Source: Cupriavidus malaysiensis (GTDB lineage Bacteria > Pseudomonadota > Gammaproteobacteria > Burkholderiales > Burkholderiaceae). Taken from it: 64,000 bases of DNA. A program made the translations under genes and the position numbers. Positions 32,928-42,817 of the stretch are shown piece after piece. The notes below the pieces were generated by a model, which worked only from the letters and a program-made list of their open reading frames with translations, did not search any database and was not told the origin of the DNA. The DNA is taken from NCBI RefSeq assembly GCF_001854325.1, contig NZ_CP017755.1:124001-188000 (forward strand), in the 5' to 3' direction. Numbering within the stretch: position 1 is the first letter of the stretch; each line of letters opens with the position of its first letter.

Positions 32928-33776
32928 TCAGGCGGCGATCAGCTTGCCGATCGCCGCGGCCGCCTCGCGCATCGGCGGCAGCAGGCGTCCCACCATCTCT
33001 GCTTCCGTCACCTGCTCGGCGCGCACGCTGACGCTGATGCCCGCCAGCACGGTGCCCGAGACCGAGCGCACCGGCACCGCGATGGCGCGCAGGCCGGGTT
33101 CCAGCTCCTCGTCGATCAGCACGAAGTCCTGCTCGCGCGCGTGGACGAAGCTCGCCTCCAGGTCGGCCCGCGCCACCTTGGTCTGCATGGTGCGGGGACG
33201 CAGTTCGGCCCGGGCGAAGAAGGCCTCGAGCGCCGCCGGGGGCTGGTGCGCCAGCAGCAGCCGGCCGATCGAGGTGCAGTAGGCCGGCAGGCGGCTGCCC
33301 ATGCCGAGCGAGAAAGTGAGCACGCGCTGTACTTCGGAGCGCACCAGGTAAAGGATGTCCGTGTCGTCGAGGATGGCCAGCGCGCAGGTTTCACGGATGG
33401 CTGTGCTGAGTCCGTCCAGGATCGGCTGTGCCAGCGAGACCAGCGAGGTGGACGAAAAATAGGCGTGGCCCAGGTGCAGCACGCGCGGGCGCAGCGCGAA
33501 CTGGCCATCCTGCTGGCTGACATAGCCAAGCTGCTCCAGGGTATAGAGGCAGCGCCGCACCGAGGCGCGCGACAGCTGGGTGCGCTGGGCCACCTGCGAG
33601 ATGGTCAGTGGGCGCTTGCGCTCGGAGAAGGCCTCCAGCACGGTCAGGCCGCGGGCAAGCGAGAGCATGAAGTTGGGGTCGCCGGCAAAGCCCGCGAGCT
33701 GGTCGCTCGCGGGTTTGGCGGCGCGGACGGTGTCGGCCAAGGCTTGGCCGATGCCCAGGCGGCGGGAAGATTCCAT
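32928..33776 (-). CDS. IclR-family transcriptional regulator
   Basis: A winged helix near residues 35-100 (LTISQVAQRTQLSRASVRRCLYTL) is followed by the IclR effector domain, with the conserved LPAYCTSIGRLLLA block that lines the ligand site and GLRAIAVPVRS near the end. This pattern fits the PcaR/PcaU/CatR branch that controls aromatic-acid degradation. No target pathway gene is adjacent, so it is an orphan here. At 282 aa it is full length. A leader with an intrinsic terminator lies upstream. Confidence 0.92.
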   Translation of the reverse strand: MESSRRLGIGQALADTVRAAKPASDQLAGFAGDPNFMLSLARGLTVLEAFSERKRPLTISQVAQRTQLSRASVRRCLYTLEQLGYVSQQDGQFALRPRVLHLGHAYFSSTSLVSLAQPILDGLSTAIRETCALAILDDTDILYLVRSEVQRVLTFSLGMGSRLPAYCTSIGRLLLAHQPPAALEAFFARAELRPRTMQTKVARADLEASFVHAREQDFVLIDEELEPGLRAIAVPVRSVSGTVLAGISVSVRAEQVTEAEMVGRLLPPMREAAAAIGKLIAA

Positions 33777-34250
33777 GTCCTGTCATGCGCTGTTCGATAA
33801 TCGCGCAATGGTAAACCGGCTGGTCCGGCTCGGCCAGCCTTTCGCCGTCCCGGAATGACCTGGCGCACGAGGATTGGCCGCTGTCGGGCGGCCAGCACGT
33901 CCGCGGCCCCCCAAAAAAAACCGCCGTCAGCGAGGACGGCGAGTGTAAGGGGGGCCGCCGGGATGGGGAGCCCGACGGCTTTTGCAGCATAGATGTCGCA
34001 TACAAGACATTAAATACAACTTTGGGAGGGACTGAATGTGATGCCGGCTGGGATCGGGGCGCTCGCGCCGTCCAGCCGCCCGGCGCACCGCCGACTAGAA
34101 TGCAAGCAGTGCTCAATCCCGGTTGGATGAGGGCCGCTGCATACTGGCTGCATTGTGGAGATGACGGCCGCCAATCGCGGCCGGAGCGGTTGGCGCGGGC
34201 GGTCTGCCCGGTCCTCGTGCCGGCCCGGGTGCTGCGAGCCCGGAGTTCTC
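33777..34250. other. Gene-free 474-bp region upstream of the IclR gene
   Basis: It holds a minus-strand intrinsic terminator (33913-33941) and an ATGTC-N8-GACAT inverted repeat (33993-34010) beside a weak minus-strand -10 (TATGCT, 33986-33991). No protein-coding frame convinces. A short minus-strand RNA or an IclR leader is the likely content. Confidence 0.5.
33913..33941 (-). terminator. Intrinsic terminator on the minus strand, inside a larger stem
   Basis: On the minus strand CGCCGTC pairs with GACGGCG around a 6-nt loop and is followed by G and eight T. An outer 10-bp perfect pair, GCGGCCCCCC with GGGGGGCCGC (33903-33912 and 33949-33958), encloses it and could compete with termination. 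No annotated gene ends into it from the right, so it points to an unlisted transcript or an attenuated leader. Confidence 0.7.
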
Positions 34251-34487
34251 GTGTACGGTTATTTTTTCTGCCAGACGGCCGCGGGGCAGTTCTCGCTGAT
34301 TCCGCGCGAGCGCGACTGGATGTTGATGCTGGGAAACGGTGTGATGGGGCGTTACCCGGACGCGCAGGCGGCCGTGGATGCTCTGTGGGGCGGGTGCCTG
34401 TCCAGCGACGGTGAGGTGCTGGATGCCGGTGCGCTCGGCGTACCGCCCCGCGCGCAGGAGTGGCTGTTCCACATCCTCAGCCGCTGA
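34251..34487 (+). CDS. Small conserved-type hypothetical protein
   Basis: A 78-aa product from a GTG start; the frame is open further upstream, but that part is Arg/Gly-rich and unconvincing. The sequence YGYFFCQTAAGQFSLIPRER, then an MLMLGNGVMGRYPDAQAAVDAL segment, looks like a real folded domain with a beta hairpin and a helix. I cannot name the family. No signal peptide or membrane segment is seen. It lies ahead of another small gene in the same direction but 161 bp away. Confidence 0.55.
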   Translation: MYGYFFCQTAAGQFSLIPRERDWMLMLGNGVMGRYPDAQAAVDALWGGCLSSDGEVLDAGALGVPPRAQEWLFHILSR

Positions 34488-34648
34488 GTCCGAGCCACCC
34501 GGGCCGCGGCTTTCCGGTGGCGCCAGGCGATGCCCGGCCGCGCTGCGGCGCCGGCCGCGGCGCAGTCGAATACCGATCGGTGCGGGCGGCAGCGATGCCG
34601 CCTGCGGCTTTGACCTGCCGAATCCGGCATGACGAGGGGAGGCGCGCC

Positions 34649-34975
34649 ATGGGTAGACTAGTCGATTGGACGCGGACGCACACCAGCCGCTTTTTCCCGA
34701 TCTCGGCCCAGTACACGGGGGAGGGCGGCAGCCAGGTGCGCGTGAGTTGGCTGGCCCTCTCGTCCGCGCGCGACGGCCAGCGCACCTGCGCGGCGGCGCT
34801 GCAGTTCGACCAGGATGTCATCGATGCGCTCTATCTCGCTACGCCCGGCGAGCTGGAGCGCATCGGCTGCCGCCTGGCGGACCTGGTGCAGCGCTGGCTG
34901 AGTATGGAGGACGTGGCGCGCATGGGCGGCGAGCCGGTCGTCATCCCGGTCGGTGAGCGCCTGTTGGAGCACTGA
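34649..34975 (+). CDS. Small hypothetical protein, DUF1488-like
   Basis: This 108-aa protein is read from an ATG with a clear GGGGAGG Shine-Dalgarno. Its core VSWLALSSARDGQRTCAAA and RLADLVQRWLSMEDVARMGG resemble the small DUF1488-type proteins of Burkholderiales that have an RxDL-like helix at the end; this match is from memory and tentative. Its stop codon is the first of three 11-bp tandem units. Function is unknown. Confidence 0.65.
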   Translation: MGRLVDWTRTHTSRFFPISAQYTGEGGSQVRVSWLALSSARDGQRTCAAALQFDQDVIDALYLATPGELERIGCRLADLVQRWLSMEDVARMGGEPVVIPVGERLLEH

Positions 34976-34997
34976 TGGAGCACTGATGGAGCACTGA
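34965..34997. repeat. Three 11-bp tandem units across a stop codon
   Basis: TGGAGCACTGA occurs three times without interruption. The TGA of the first unit is the stop of the small gene at 34649. The three TGA triplets (34973, 34984, 34995) fall in all three frames, exactly as at 9500-9532. Confidence 0.95.
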
Positions 34998-35135
34998 CCG
35001 GCGGCGCGGGCGCCCAAGCCGCCGGTCGCCGCCTGCCATTGCCTGCCGCCGCAGGCGCAGGGCGGTATACTGGTCCGGTCTCCATTGTCCCCAGCGCCGC
35101 TGGCCGGCCGAATCGCCGCGCGGCGAGTCCCTACC

Positions 35136-35327
35136 GTGCCAGACCATCCTGCCGATCGCGATCCCCGTCCCGTGCCGCCCGAGCGCCCGGGCGACAACGA
35201 ATGCTGCCAGAGCGGCTGCGATCCCTGCGTGTTCGATTTCTACGCCGACGAAATGGAGCGCTACCGCGCCGAACTTCGCGCCTGGGAAGCACGCCATCCC
35301 GAGCACGCCGCGCACCCGGCCGCCTGA
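35136..35327 (+). CDS. Small oxidoreductase-like domain protein
   Basis: This codes for about 63 aa from a GTG; a TTG 51 bp upstream is another option. The core DNECCQSGCDPCVFDFYADE with the following ERYRAELRAWEAR helix is the oxidoreductase-like domain found at the N-termini of some reductases and as tiny stand-alone proteins. Four Cys in CCQSGCDPC could bind a metal or form disulphides. It lies 22 bp before the sirtuin gene, probably in one transcript. Confidence 0.75.
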   Translation: MPDHPADRDPRPVPPERPGDNECCQSGCDPCVFDFYADEMERYRAELRAWEARHPEHAAHPAA

Positions 35328-35349
35328 CCCATCCCAGAGGCCTGCGCCG

Positions 35350-36171
35350 ATGACCGCGCTGCGCGATTTCCTGCTGCGCCACCCCCGGCTGTTCGTGCTG
35401 ACGGGGGCCGGTATCAGCACCGATTCCGGCATTCCCGGCTACCGCGACGAGCAGGGCGCCTGGCAGCGCACGCCGCCGGTGCTGCTGCAGGATTTCCTCG
35501 GCTCGCATGCGGCGCGCCAGCGCTATTGGGCGCGCAGCATGGTCGGCTGGCCGATCGCCGCCGGCGCGCAGCCCAATGCGGCGCATCACGCGCTCGCCAC
35601 GCTGCAGGCGCAGGGCAGGGTGGCCGGGCTTGTCACGCAGAATGTCGACGGGCTGCACCAGCGCGCGGGCAGTGCCGGCGTGATCGAACTGCACGGCACC
35701 ATTGCCAGCGCCTCCTGCCTGGCCTGCGGCGAGCGGCACGAGCGCGCGGGCATCCAGCGGGAGCTGGAGACGCACAATCCGGACTGGCTCGGCCTGCAGG
35801 CCGAGGCCGCGGCCGACGGCGACGCCCATCTCGAGTCCGAGCATTTCGGACGGTTCCGCGTGCCGGCCTGCCGCCGCTGTGCCGGCGTGCTCAAGCCCGA
35901 CGTGGTCTTCTTCGGCGATTCGGTGCCGCGCGAGCGCGTCCAGGCCGCCACGCAGGCGCTGGAGGCGGCCGACGCGGTGCTGGTGGTCGGCTCTTCGCTG
36001 ATGGTCTATTCGGGCTATCGCTTCTGTGTCTGGGCCGAGCGCATGGGCAAGCCCGTGGCGGCGTTGAACCTGGGCAGGACGCGCGCCGACGCCATGCTTT
36101 CGCTCAAGGTGGCCGAGCCCTGCGGCCCGGCACTGACCGCGCTGGTGGCAGCGCTCGCCGCCACGGCCTGA
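35350..36171 (+). CDS. NAD-dependent protein deacylase, class II sirtuin
   Basis: This Sir2-family enzyme removes acyl groups from lysines using NAD. Visible are the NAD motif LTGAGISTDSGIPGYRD (residues 17-33), TQNVDGLH, catalytic His115 in ELHGT, and the zinc Cys pairs C-L-A-C (123 and 126) and CRRC in the later insertion, then FFGDSVP and VGSSLMVYSGY. The SIRT4-like class II pattern is preferred over CobB because of PGYRDEQGAW in place of the class III Ala-Tyr-Arg signature. At 273 aa it is full length. Confidence 0.93.
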   Translation: MTALRDFLLRHPRLFVLTGAGISTDSGIPGYRDEQGAWQRTPPVLLQDFLGSHAARQRYWARSMVGWPIAAGAQPNAAHHALATLQAQGRVAGLVTQNVDGLHQRAGSAGVIELHGTIASASCLACGERHERAGIQRELETHNPDWLGLQAEAAADGDAHLESEHFGRFRVPACRRCAGVLKPDVVFFGDSVPRERVQAATQALEAADAVLVVGSSLMVYSGYRFCVWAERMGKPVAALNLGRTRADAMLSLKVAEPCGPALTALVAALAATA

Positions 36172-36214
36172 GCGGGCCCTGTGCCCGCTGTGTCGTTGCG
36201 CGGGTTGCAATCGC

Positions 36215-36817
36215 TCAGCGCGGCTTGATCTGCACGCGGATGCCGTCGTCGGAGACCGTGATCGCGCCCGGTTCGACCTCCTGCCCGCCGACGTGGAGCT
36301 GCTCCGGCGTGAAGGTGTAGAGCGGATAGTCCTGCAGCAGCTGGCTGGCCGCGGCCGCGCCGATGGCGTTCAGCGGTTCGCGATACTGCGGCGGCAGCCC
36401 GGCGACCTGTACCTGCTGCAGCGTCGGCTGGTCGAGCAGCACCGCCCGCCGCGCGGGATCGTAGCGGATGCCGCTGGTGAGCGCGAGCGAGCCGTCCACC
36501 GGTGGCCCCCCCAGCACGGTGTTGGTGAGCCGCGCGTCCACCAGCGTGGTGACACGGTTGGCGCCGGCGTCCAGTGTCAGGCGCGGATGGCTGAGCTGCA
36601 CGCTGAGCAGTTCGCCATAGCGCAGCGTGGCGGGGAAGCGCTGTGCCAGCGCCCGCTGCAGTTCCTCGCGCGTGAAGGTGTACTCGCCGGTCCAGATGTT
36701 GTAGCCGGCCAGGGCCGCCGGCGCCGTGGCGCAGGCGGCAGCGGCCGTGGCGGCGGCGAGGGCGCGCAGGGCGAGGCGGCGCATGGGCCGCTGCGGCGTT
36801 TCCAAGGGGGTGGACAT
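36215..36817 (-). CDS. DUF1439 (YceB-like) envelope protein
   Basis: This 200-aa protein begins with a basic, Arg-rich N-terminus and an Ala-rich signal sequence that ends near PAALAGYN. The mature domain carries the YTFTREELQRALAQRFP start and repeated beta strands of the DUF1439 fold, ending with YTFTPEQLHVGG. E. coli YceB of this family is a lipoprotein; here the Cys in the signal region (AAAAC) is a weak lipobox, so periplasmic or membrane-anchored location is open. A later ATG at 36784 is possible. Function is unknown. Confidence 0.8.
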   Translation of the reverse strand: MSTPLETPQRPMRRLALRALAAATAAAACATAPAALAGYNIWTGEYTFTREELQRALAQRFPATLRYGELLSVQLSHPRLTLDAGANRVTTLVDARLTNTVLGGPPVDGSLALTSGIRYDPARRAVLLDQPTLQQVQVAGLPPQYREPLNAIGAAAASQLLQDYPLYTFTPEQLHVGGQEVEPGAITVSDDGIRVQIKPR

Positions 36818-36947
36818 CACGGGCGGTGGCGGGGCGGCAAAGGGTTTCGCCAAAGGGTTTCGCGATACCCCGTCTGACCGCGGCGCGGCGCGCGCGTTCC
36901 GTGCCGCGCGGCCCGTCGTCCCGGCCGCCGGCGCGGCGGGCCTCGGT

Positions 36948-37148
36948 TCAGTAGTGCGGCGGGATCTCGTGCTGCGGGCCGGCATGGTCGGCGCCGCCGC
37001 CTTGGCGCACCTGCTGGTAAAGGGCGCGGAACTGCTCCTGCAGCGATGCGATCTCCTGCTGCTGCCGCGCCACGGTCGCGTTCAGCGCTTCCAGCAGGTC
37101 CTCCTGGAAGGCCAGCTTGATCTCCAGTTCGGTAAGGCGGGATTCCAT
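36948..37148 (-). CDS. slyX: SlyX-family coiled-coil protein
   Basis: A 66-aa protein dominated by one amphipathic coiled coil: MESRLTELEIKLAFQEDLLE, followed by a Gln-rich heptad stretch and the PQHEIPPHY-type tail typical of SlyX. GGAG lies 8 nt before the ATG, and the start is fixed by the conserved MESRLTELE. The biochemical role of SlyX is not known. Confidence 0.92.
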   Translation of the reverse strand: MESRLTELEIKLAFQEDLLEALNATVARQQQEIASLQEQFRALYQQVRQGGGADHAGPQHEIPPHY

Positions 37149-37262
37149 CACGCGTTCTCCGTTCTCCAACTCACGTCGCCGTGCGGGCGGGCATTGTAGA
37201 ACAACGGACGCGTGCGCGCTCCGCGTCACCCGGCGGAGCAGGTGCGCGGGCGCCGGCCACGC

Positions 37263-37691
37263 TCAGGGCGTGTCCGGCGCGACCAGCACCATCCACGATA
37301 CGCCGAAGCGGTCCGCCACCATGCCGAAGGCCGGCGAGAAGAAGGTACGCCCCAGTGGCATCAGCACCTGGCCGCCGTCGCCGAGCGCATCGAACAGCTT
37401 GCGCGCGGCGGCTTCGTCCGGCGTATTGAGCGACAGTGCGAAGCCCTGGAACGCGGGCTTGCCCTCGCAGCGGCCATCCGAGCCCATCACCGTGGTGGCG
37501 CCGATACGCATGGCCATATGCATCACCTTGTCGCCTGCGGGGGGCGCCTGCATGCAGCCGTTGCCGGCCTGCGGCTCAGGATTGTCCTGGTAGCGCATCA
37601 TGGTGATCAGTTCGGCGCCGATGGCGCGCTGGTAGAACGCGACCGCCTCTTCGCAGCGGCCCTCGAAGAACAGGTAAGGCTGGACTTGCAT
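37263..37691 (-). CDS. VOC-family protein, PhnB/glyoxalase-like
   Basis: A 142-aa single-module vicinal-oxygen-chelate protein of the PhnB group. It begins MQVQPYLFFEGRCEEAVAFY and contains the MMRYQDNP, VMHMAMRIG and SDGRCEGKP blocks, finishing with the FGMVADRFGVSWM motif of this family. AGGAGA precedes the ATG. The family includes many small proteins of unknown role. A near-perfect 21-bp palindrome lies 49 bp upstream of its start, so it is probably repressed by a specific regulator. Confidence 0.9.
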   Translation of the reverse strand: MQVQPYLFFEGRCEEAVAFYQRAIGAELITMMRYQDNPEPQAGNGCMQAPPAGDKVMHMAMRIGATTVMGSDGRCEGKPAFQGFALSLNTPDEAAARKLFDALGDGGQVLMPLGRTFFSPAFGMVADRFGVSWMVLVAPDTP

Positions 37692-37739
37692 GGGGATCTC
37701 CTGGAGCGCACCGTTACCGGTGATGGCCATCGGTGCGGT

Positions 37740-37760
37740 TTTGTGTACGGCGTACACAAA
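37740..37760. promoter_or_regulatory. Near-perfect 21-bp palindromic operator
   Basis: TTTGTGTACG pairs with CGTACACAAA around a single G, giving 10-bp perfect arms. It lies 49 bp upstream of the VOC gene start. The form suits a dimeric TetR- or GntR-type repressor rather than LysR. No such gene is adjacent, so its regulator lies elsewhere. Confidence 0.7.
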
Positions 37761-37771
37761 GATAGGCGTTG

Positions 37772-37790
37772 ATGTGGCGATTGTCCACAT
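37772..37790. promoter_or_regulatory. Candidate LysR-type operator
   Basis: ATGTGG and CCACAT flank 7 bases, a LysR-type inverted repeat, about 125 bp upstream of the LysR gene at 37915. It could control the divergent VOC gene and the regulator itself. Confidence 0.45.
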
Positions 37791-37914
37791 TGGCGCGCAT
37801 GCGGTTACAACTTGCGCAGCTGGGCAGGCCGGGGCGCTTCCACTAGACTGGCGTGCCGCGCTGGCGCTGCCATCACATCGCCGAGGCACCGGCCTGCAGC
37901 AGGAAGGAGACAAT

Positions 37915-38859
37915 GTGCGCTACGAACTGACGGACCTGCGCCTGTTCCAGGCGATCGCGCAGGCACAGAGCCTGTCGAACGGCGCCGCGGCCGTGCATAT
38001 CACGGCATCGGCCGCGAGCTATCGCTTGAAGAACCTGGAGCACGCGCTGGGCACGCCGCTGTTCGTGCGCAGCGCGCGCGGCATGGAGCTGACGCCTGCC
38101 GGCGAAACGCTGCTGGTGCACGTGCGCGAGCTGCTGCTCGGCGTCGAGCGCATGCATGGCGAAGTGGGCCGCTTCTCGTCCGGCCTGCGCGGGCATATCA
38201 AGCTGCTGGCCAACAGCAGCTCGCTCAACGGTTTCATCATCCCCAGCGTGAGCCGCTTCCTGAGCGCGCATCCCGAGGTCAACATCGACCTGGAAGAGCG
38301 GGCCAGCGAGGCGATCCTGGCTGCTGTCGCAGCGCAGGAAGCCGACATCGGCATCCTTGCCGCCGCCGTCGACACGCCGGGGGTGCGCGCGTCGCGCTAT
38401 GCGGTGGACGAACTGATCCTGGCGGTGCCGCCGGGCCATCCGCTGCTGCGCCTGCCGGGGCTGGCCGCCGGCATCCGCTTCGGCGCGGCGCTCGGGTTCG
38501 ATTTCGTCTGCATGAGCCGCGCCAGCAGCAACTACCTGTTCTTGCGCGAGATGGCCCAGCGCGAAGGGCGCAGTCCCAACGTGCGGCTGCACGCGCATGG
38601 TTTCGAGGCGGTGCTGGCGCTGGTGGAAGCCGGCGTCGGCCTGGCCCTGGTGCCGCGCAGCGTCGCCGCCGAGGCGCTGGCGCAGGTGCGCGTGGGCGCC
38701 GTGCCGCTGGCCGAGCCATGGGCCCGGCGCGAACTGAGCCTGATGGTGCGGGCCGACGGCAGGCTGCCGGCTTTCACCGCGGCCTTTGCGCAGTTCCTGC
38801 TGGACGATCCGCGCGTGGCGGCTACGCGCGACGCGCCGGCTGCGTCCACGCCCGCCTGA
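37915..38859 (+). CDS. LysR-family transcriptional regulator
   Basis: This 314-aa product starts at GTG with AAGGAGA 4 nt upstream. The winged helix is clear in LRLFQAIAQAQSLSNGAAAV, though the recognition helix ITASAASYRLKNLEHALG is less standard than usual. The effector domain has two lobes, with LILAVPPGHPLL marking the hinge. It diverges from the VOC gene and is followed by a convergent enoyl-CoA hydratase gene. Target genes are probably among these neighbours. Confidence 0.9.
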   Translation: MRYELTDLRLFQAIAQAQSLSNGAAAVHITASAASYRLKNLEHALGTPLFVRSARGMELTPAGETLLVHVRELLLGVERMHGEVGRFSSGLRGHIKLLANSSSLNGFIIPSVSRFLSAHPEVNIDLEERASEAILAAVAAQEADIGILAAAVDTPGVRASRYAVDELILAVPPGHPLLRLPGLAAGIRFGAALGFDFVCMSRASSNYLFLREMAQREGRSPNVRLHAHGFEAVLALVEAGVGLALVPRSVAAEALAQVRVGAVPLAEPWARRELSLMVRADGRLPAFTAAFAQFLLDDPRVAATRDAPAASTPA

Positions 38860-38902
38860 GGCCGGCAGCGGCCAAGCGGGCGTCATGCCGCCGGTGCGGG
38901 CG

Positions 38903-39730
38903 TCAGCGCTTGCGCTGCAGGAAGCCCTGCATATGCTGCTGGGGCTCGCCGGTGTCGAAGGCGCTGCCGAACTCGGCCACGCTGCGCGCGATCGAGGTGT
39001 CGACCGGGGCGTCTTCCCATTCGCGCAGCAGCCGCTTCTGCTGGCGCAGCGCGGTCGGGCCGAAGCCCGCCAGCAGCGTGGCCAGCTGCGCCACCGCCTC
39101 GTCCAGCCCGGCCAGCGGCACGACCTTGTGCACCAGTCCCCAGGACAAGGCCTCGGCGGCGTCGCAAGGCTCGCCGGTCAGCAGCATCCAGGCCGCGCGC
39201 GCGTTGCCGATCAGGCGCGGCATCAGCGCGGCATGGATCACCGACGGAATGCCCACCTTCACTTCCGGCATGCCCAGCCGCACGTCGTCGGCAGCGATGC
39301 GCAGGTCGCAGGCGAGCGCCAGTTCCAGGCCGCCGCCCAGGCACCAGCCCGGCATGCGCGCGATGACCGGCGCGGGGAAGTGACGCATGGCATCGCACAG
39401 GCCGCGCAGGCTGCTGATGAAGCGCTCGGCGCTGGCGCGGTCGAGCGCCGCCATCTCCTTGATGTCGGCGCCGCCGATCAGGCCCTTGTCGCCGCTGCCG
39501 CGCAGGACCAGCACGCGGATATCGGGATCGGCGGCCAGGGCCGTGACCGCCGCGGTCAGGGCGCGGATCACGGGTGTGCCGAGGATGTTGAGCGAGCCGG
39601 CGCCGCAGATGGTCAGGGTGGCGACGCCTTGCGTGTCGATCGCCACGCTGGCGTGGCGGGCGACTTCCTGTTCCGGCAGGTCCTGCGGATCGGGTGCGGT
39701 CGATGAAGTCGCTGCGGGGGTGGCGGTCAT
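38903..39730 (-). CDS. Enoyl-CoA hydratase/isomerase family protein
   Basis: A 275-aa crotonase-fold protein. Visible are the first oxyanion segment SGDKGLIGGADIKEM, the second GWCLGGGLELALACDLRIAA, and the GMPEVKVGIPSV loop holding the Glu normally used in catalysis. AAGGAGA fixes the ATG at 39730. It lies on the same strand as, and 70 bp downstream of, a decayed Bug gene, so the pair may be the remains of a catabolic operon. Its CoA substrate is unknown. Confidence 0.9.
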   Translation of the reverse strand: MTATPAATSSTAPDPQDLPEQEVARHASVAIDTQGVATLTICGAGSLNILGTPVIRALTAAVTALAADPDIRVLVLRGSGDKGLIGGADIKEMAALDRASAERFISSLRGLCDAMRHFPAPVIARMPGWCLGGGLELALACDLRIAADDVRLGMPEVKVGIPSVIHAALMPRLIGNARAAWMLLTGEPCDAAEALSWGLVHKVVPLAGLDEAVAQLATLLAGFGPTALRQQKRLLREWEDAPVDTSIARSVAEFGSAFDTGEPQQHMQGFLQRKR

Positions 39731-39800
39731 GCGGGTCTCCTTGGATGCTGCCCGACCCCGGCCGGGCGGGCAGCGGATGCCGGTTGGCGATGGCGCTGCG

Positions 39801-40199
39801 TCATTGCAGCTTGGCGAAGTGGATATCCTCGACGATCTTGCGCCAGCGCGCATTCTCCTTGCGCACCAGCTCGGCGAACTCCGCGCGCGAGGTCGGGCTG
39901 GGCAGCGCGCCCTGCTTCTCGATGGCGGCCACCACGTCCGGCCCGGCCAGCACCTGGCGCGCCGCCTGGTTGAGCTGGTCGAGGATGGGCCCCGGCACGC
40001 CGGCCGGCGTGCCCAGGCCGAACCGGCAGGGCGATGAAGGCATGCAGGTCCTTGGCGGCGAAGGCGGGGTTGACCACCAGCACGCTGGGCACGTCGGCCA
40101 GATTGCTGATCGGCGCGAAGTCCTTGACCGGGTCGTAGGGGTCTTCTGGTAGACGTCGGGGTTGAGCGCGTGCGAGCTTTCCACCGCCATCACCGGCAT
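39801..40199 (-). pseudogene. Decayed Bug-family solute-binding protein gene
   Basis: Parts of a Bug receptor are present in two frames. One frame gives ALNPDVYQK and later LGTPAGVPGPILDQLNQA through KIVEDIHFAKLQ at the C-terminus; the other gives YDPVKDFAPISNLADVPSVL and NPAFAAKDLHAFIA. The first shift fits loss of one base from a C run (G run on the plus strand near 40137). At about 40030 the sequence jumps from the middle region straight to the FGL..PAG block, so about 110 codons are missing. The signal peptide and first third are absent too. It is not a functional receptor gene. Confidence 0.82.
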
Positions 40200-41889
<1,690 letters not shown>

Positions 41890-41962
41890 AGCATGGGCGG
41901 CGGGCCGGGCGGCATGCCCGTTCCCGCGCGCTTGCCCGGCGTCCGCAGGGAGGCCGGGCCGA

Positions 41963-41998
41963 CGCCGCCGGCAGGCTTGCCGGCGGCGTTTTGTTTTT
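41963..41998 (+). terminator. Intrinsic terminator of argG
   Basis: CGCCGCCGGCA and TGCCGGCGGCG form an 11-bp perfect stem with a 4-nt loop (GGCT), followed by TTTTGTTTTT. It ends about 60 bp before the bluB start, separating the two genes. Confidence 0.92.
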
Positions 41999-42056
41999 GC
42001 CGGCCATCGACCCGTTTCCCTTCCCGTTCCTTCGCCCTCGCCCTCGTCCCGATCCC

Positions 42057-42731
42057 ATGACCACCCCCGCCAGCGACCCGCGACCGGCCGAGCCGGACTT
42101 CACGCCCGACGAACAGGCGGCCTTCTACCGGCTGGCGGCGGCGCGGCGCGACATGCGCCATTTCATCGCCGGCGCCCGCGTCGACGAGGCGGTGCTGCGC
42201 CGGCTGCTGGAGGCCGCCCACCGCGCGCCGTCGGTCGGCCTGATGCAGCCCTGGCGCTTCGTGCGCATCGTCGACGCCGGCCTGCGCGAGCGCATCGCCG
42301 GCCTGGTGGAGCAGGAGCGCCAGCGCACGGCCCAGGCGCTCGGCGCGCGCGGCGAGGCTTTCCTGAAGCTCAAGGTGGAGGGTGTGAGGGACTGCGCCGA
42401 GCTGCTGGTGGCGGCGCTGGCGCCCGACGACGGTACCGTGTTCGGGCGGCGCACCATGCCGCGCGAAATGGCGCTGTGCTCGGCCGCCTGCGCCATCCAG
42501 AACCTGTGGCTGGCGGCCCGCGTGGAGAACCTCGGCATGGGCTGGGTCTCGATGTTCGAGCCGCAGGCCCTGGCCGCGCTGCTGGGCATGCCGTCCGGCA
42601 GCCAGCCCATCGCCATCCTGTGCCTGGGCCCGGTCCATGCCTTCTACCCGGCGCCGATGCTGGAGCTGGAGGACTGGCGGCACGGCCGCCCGCTCGACGC
42701 GCTGCTGTCCACCGACGGCTGGGGCGGCTAA
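42057..42731 (+). CDS. bluB: 5,6-dimethylbenzimidazole synthase
   Basis: This flavin-destroying nitroreductase-fold enzyme turns reduced FMN into DMB, the lower ligand of cobalamin. Features are RDMRHFIAG near residue 35, APSVGLMQPWRFVRI, CAIQNLWLAARVENLGMGWV and the C-terminal LEDWRHGRPLDALL tail. The 224-aa length matches BluB. The gene is separate from other cobalamin genes here. Cobalamin would serve, among others, the ethanolamine lyase at the left end of the window. Confidence 0.92.
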   Translation: MTTPASDPRPAEPDFTPDEQAAFYRLAAARRDMRHFIAGARVDEAVLRRLLEAAHRAPSVGLMQPWRFVRIVDAGLRERIAGLVEQERQRTAQALGARGEAFLKLKVEGVRDCAELLVAALAPDDGTVFGRRTMPREMALCSAACAIQNLWLAARVENLGMGWVSMFEPQALAALLGMPSGSQPIAILCLGPVHAFYPAPMLELEDWRHGRPLDALLSTDGWGG

Positions 42732-42817
42732 GTCCACTGCACCAGAGCATGCGCCCCCGAGCGGCGGTGCTTTCTCTGACGCAGCGGACTAGCGCCCGCG
42801 GCCGCGCGTGCCGGCGC

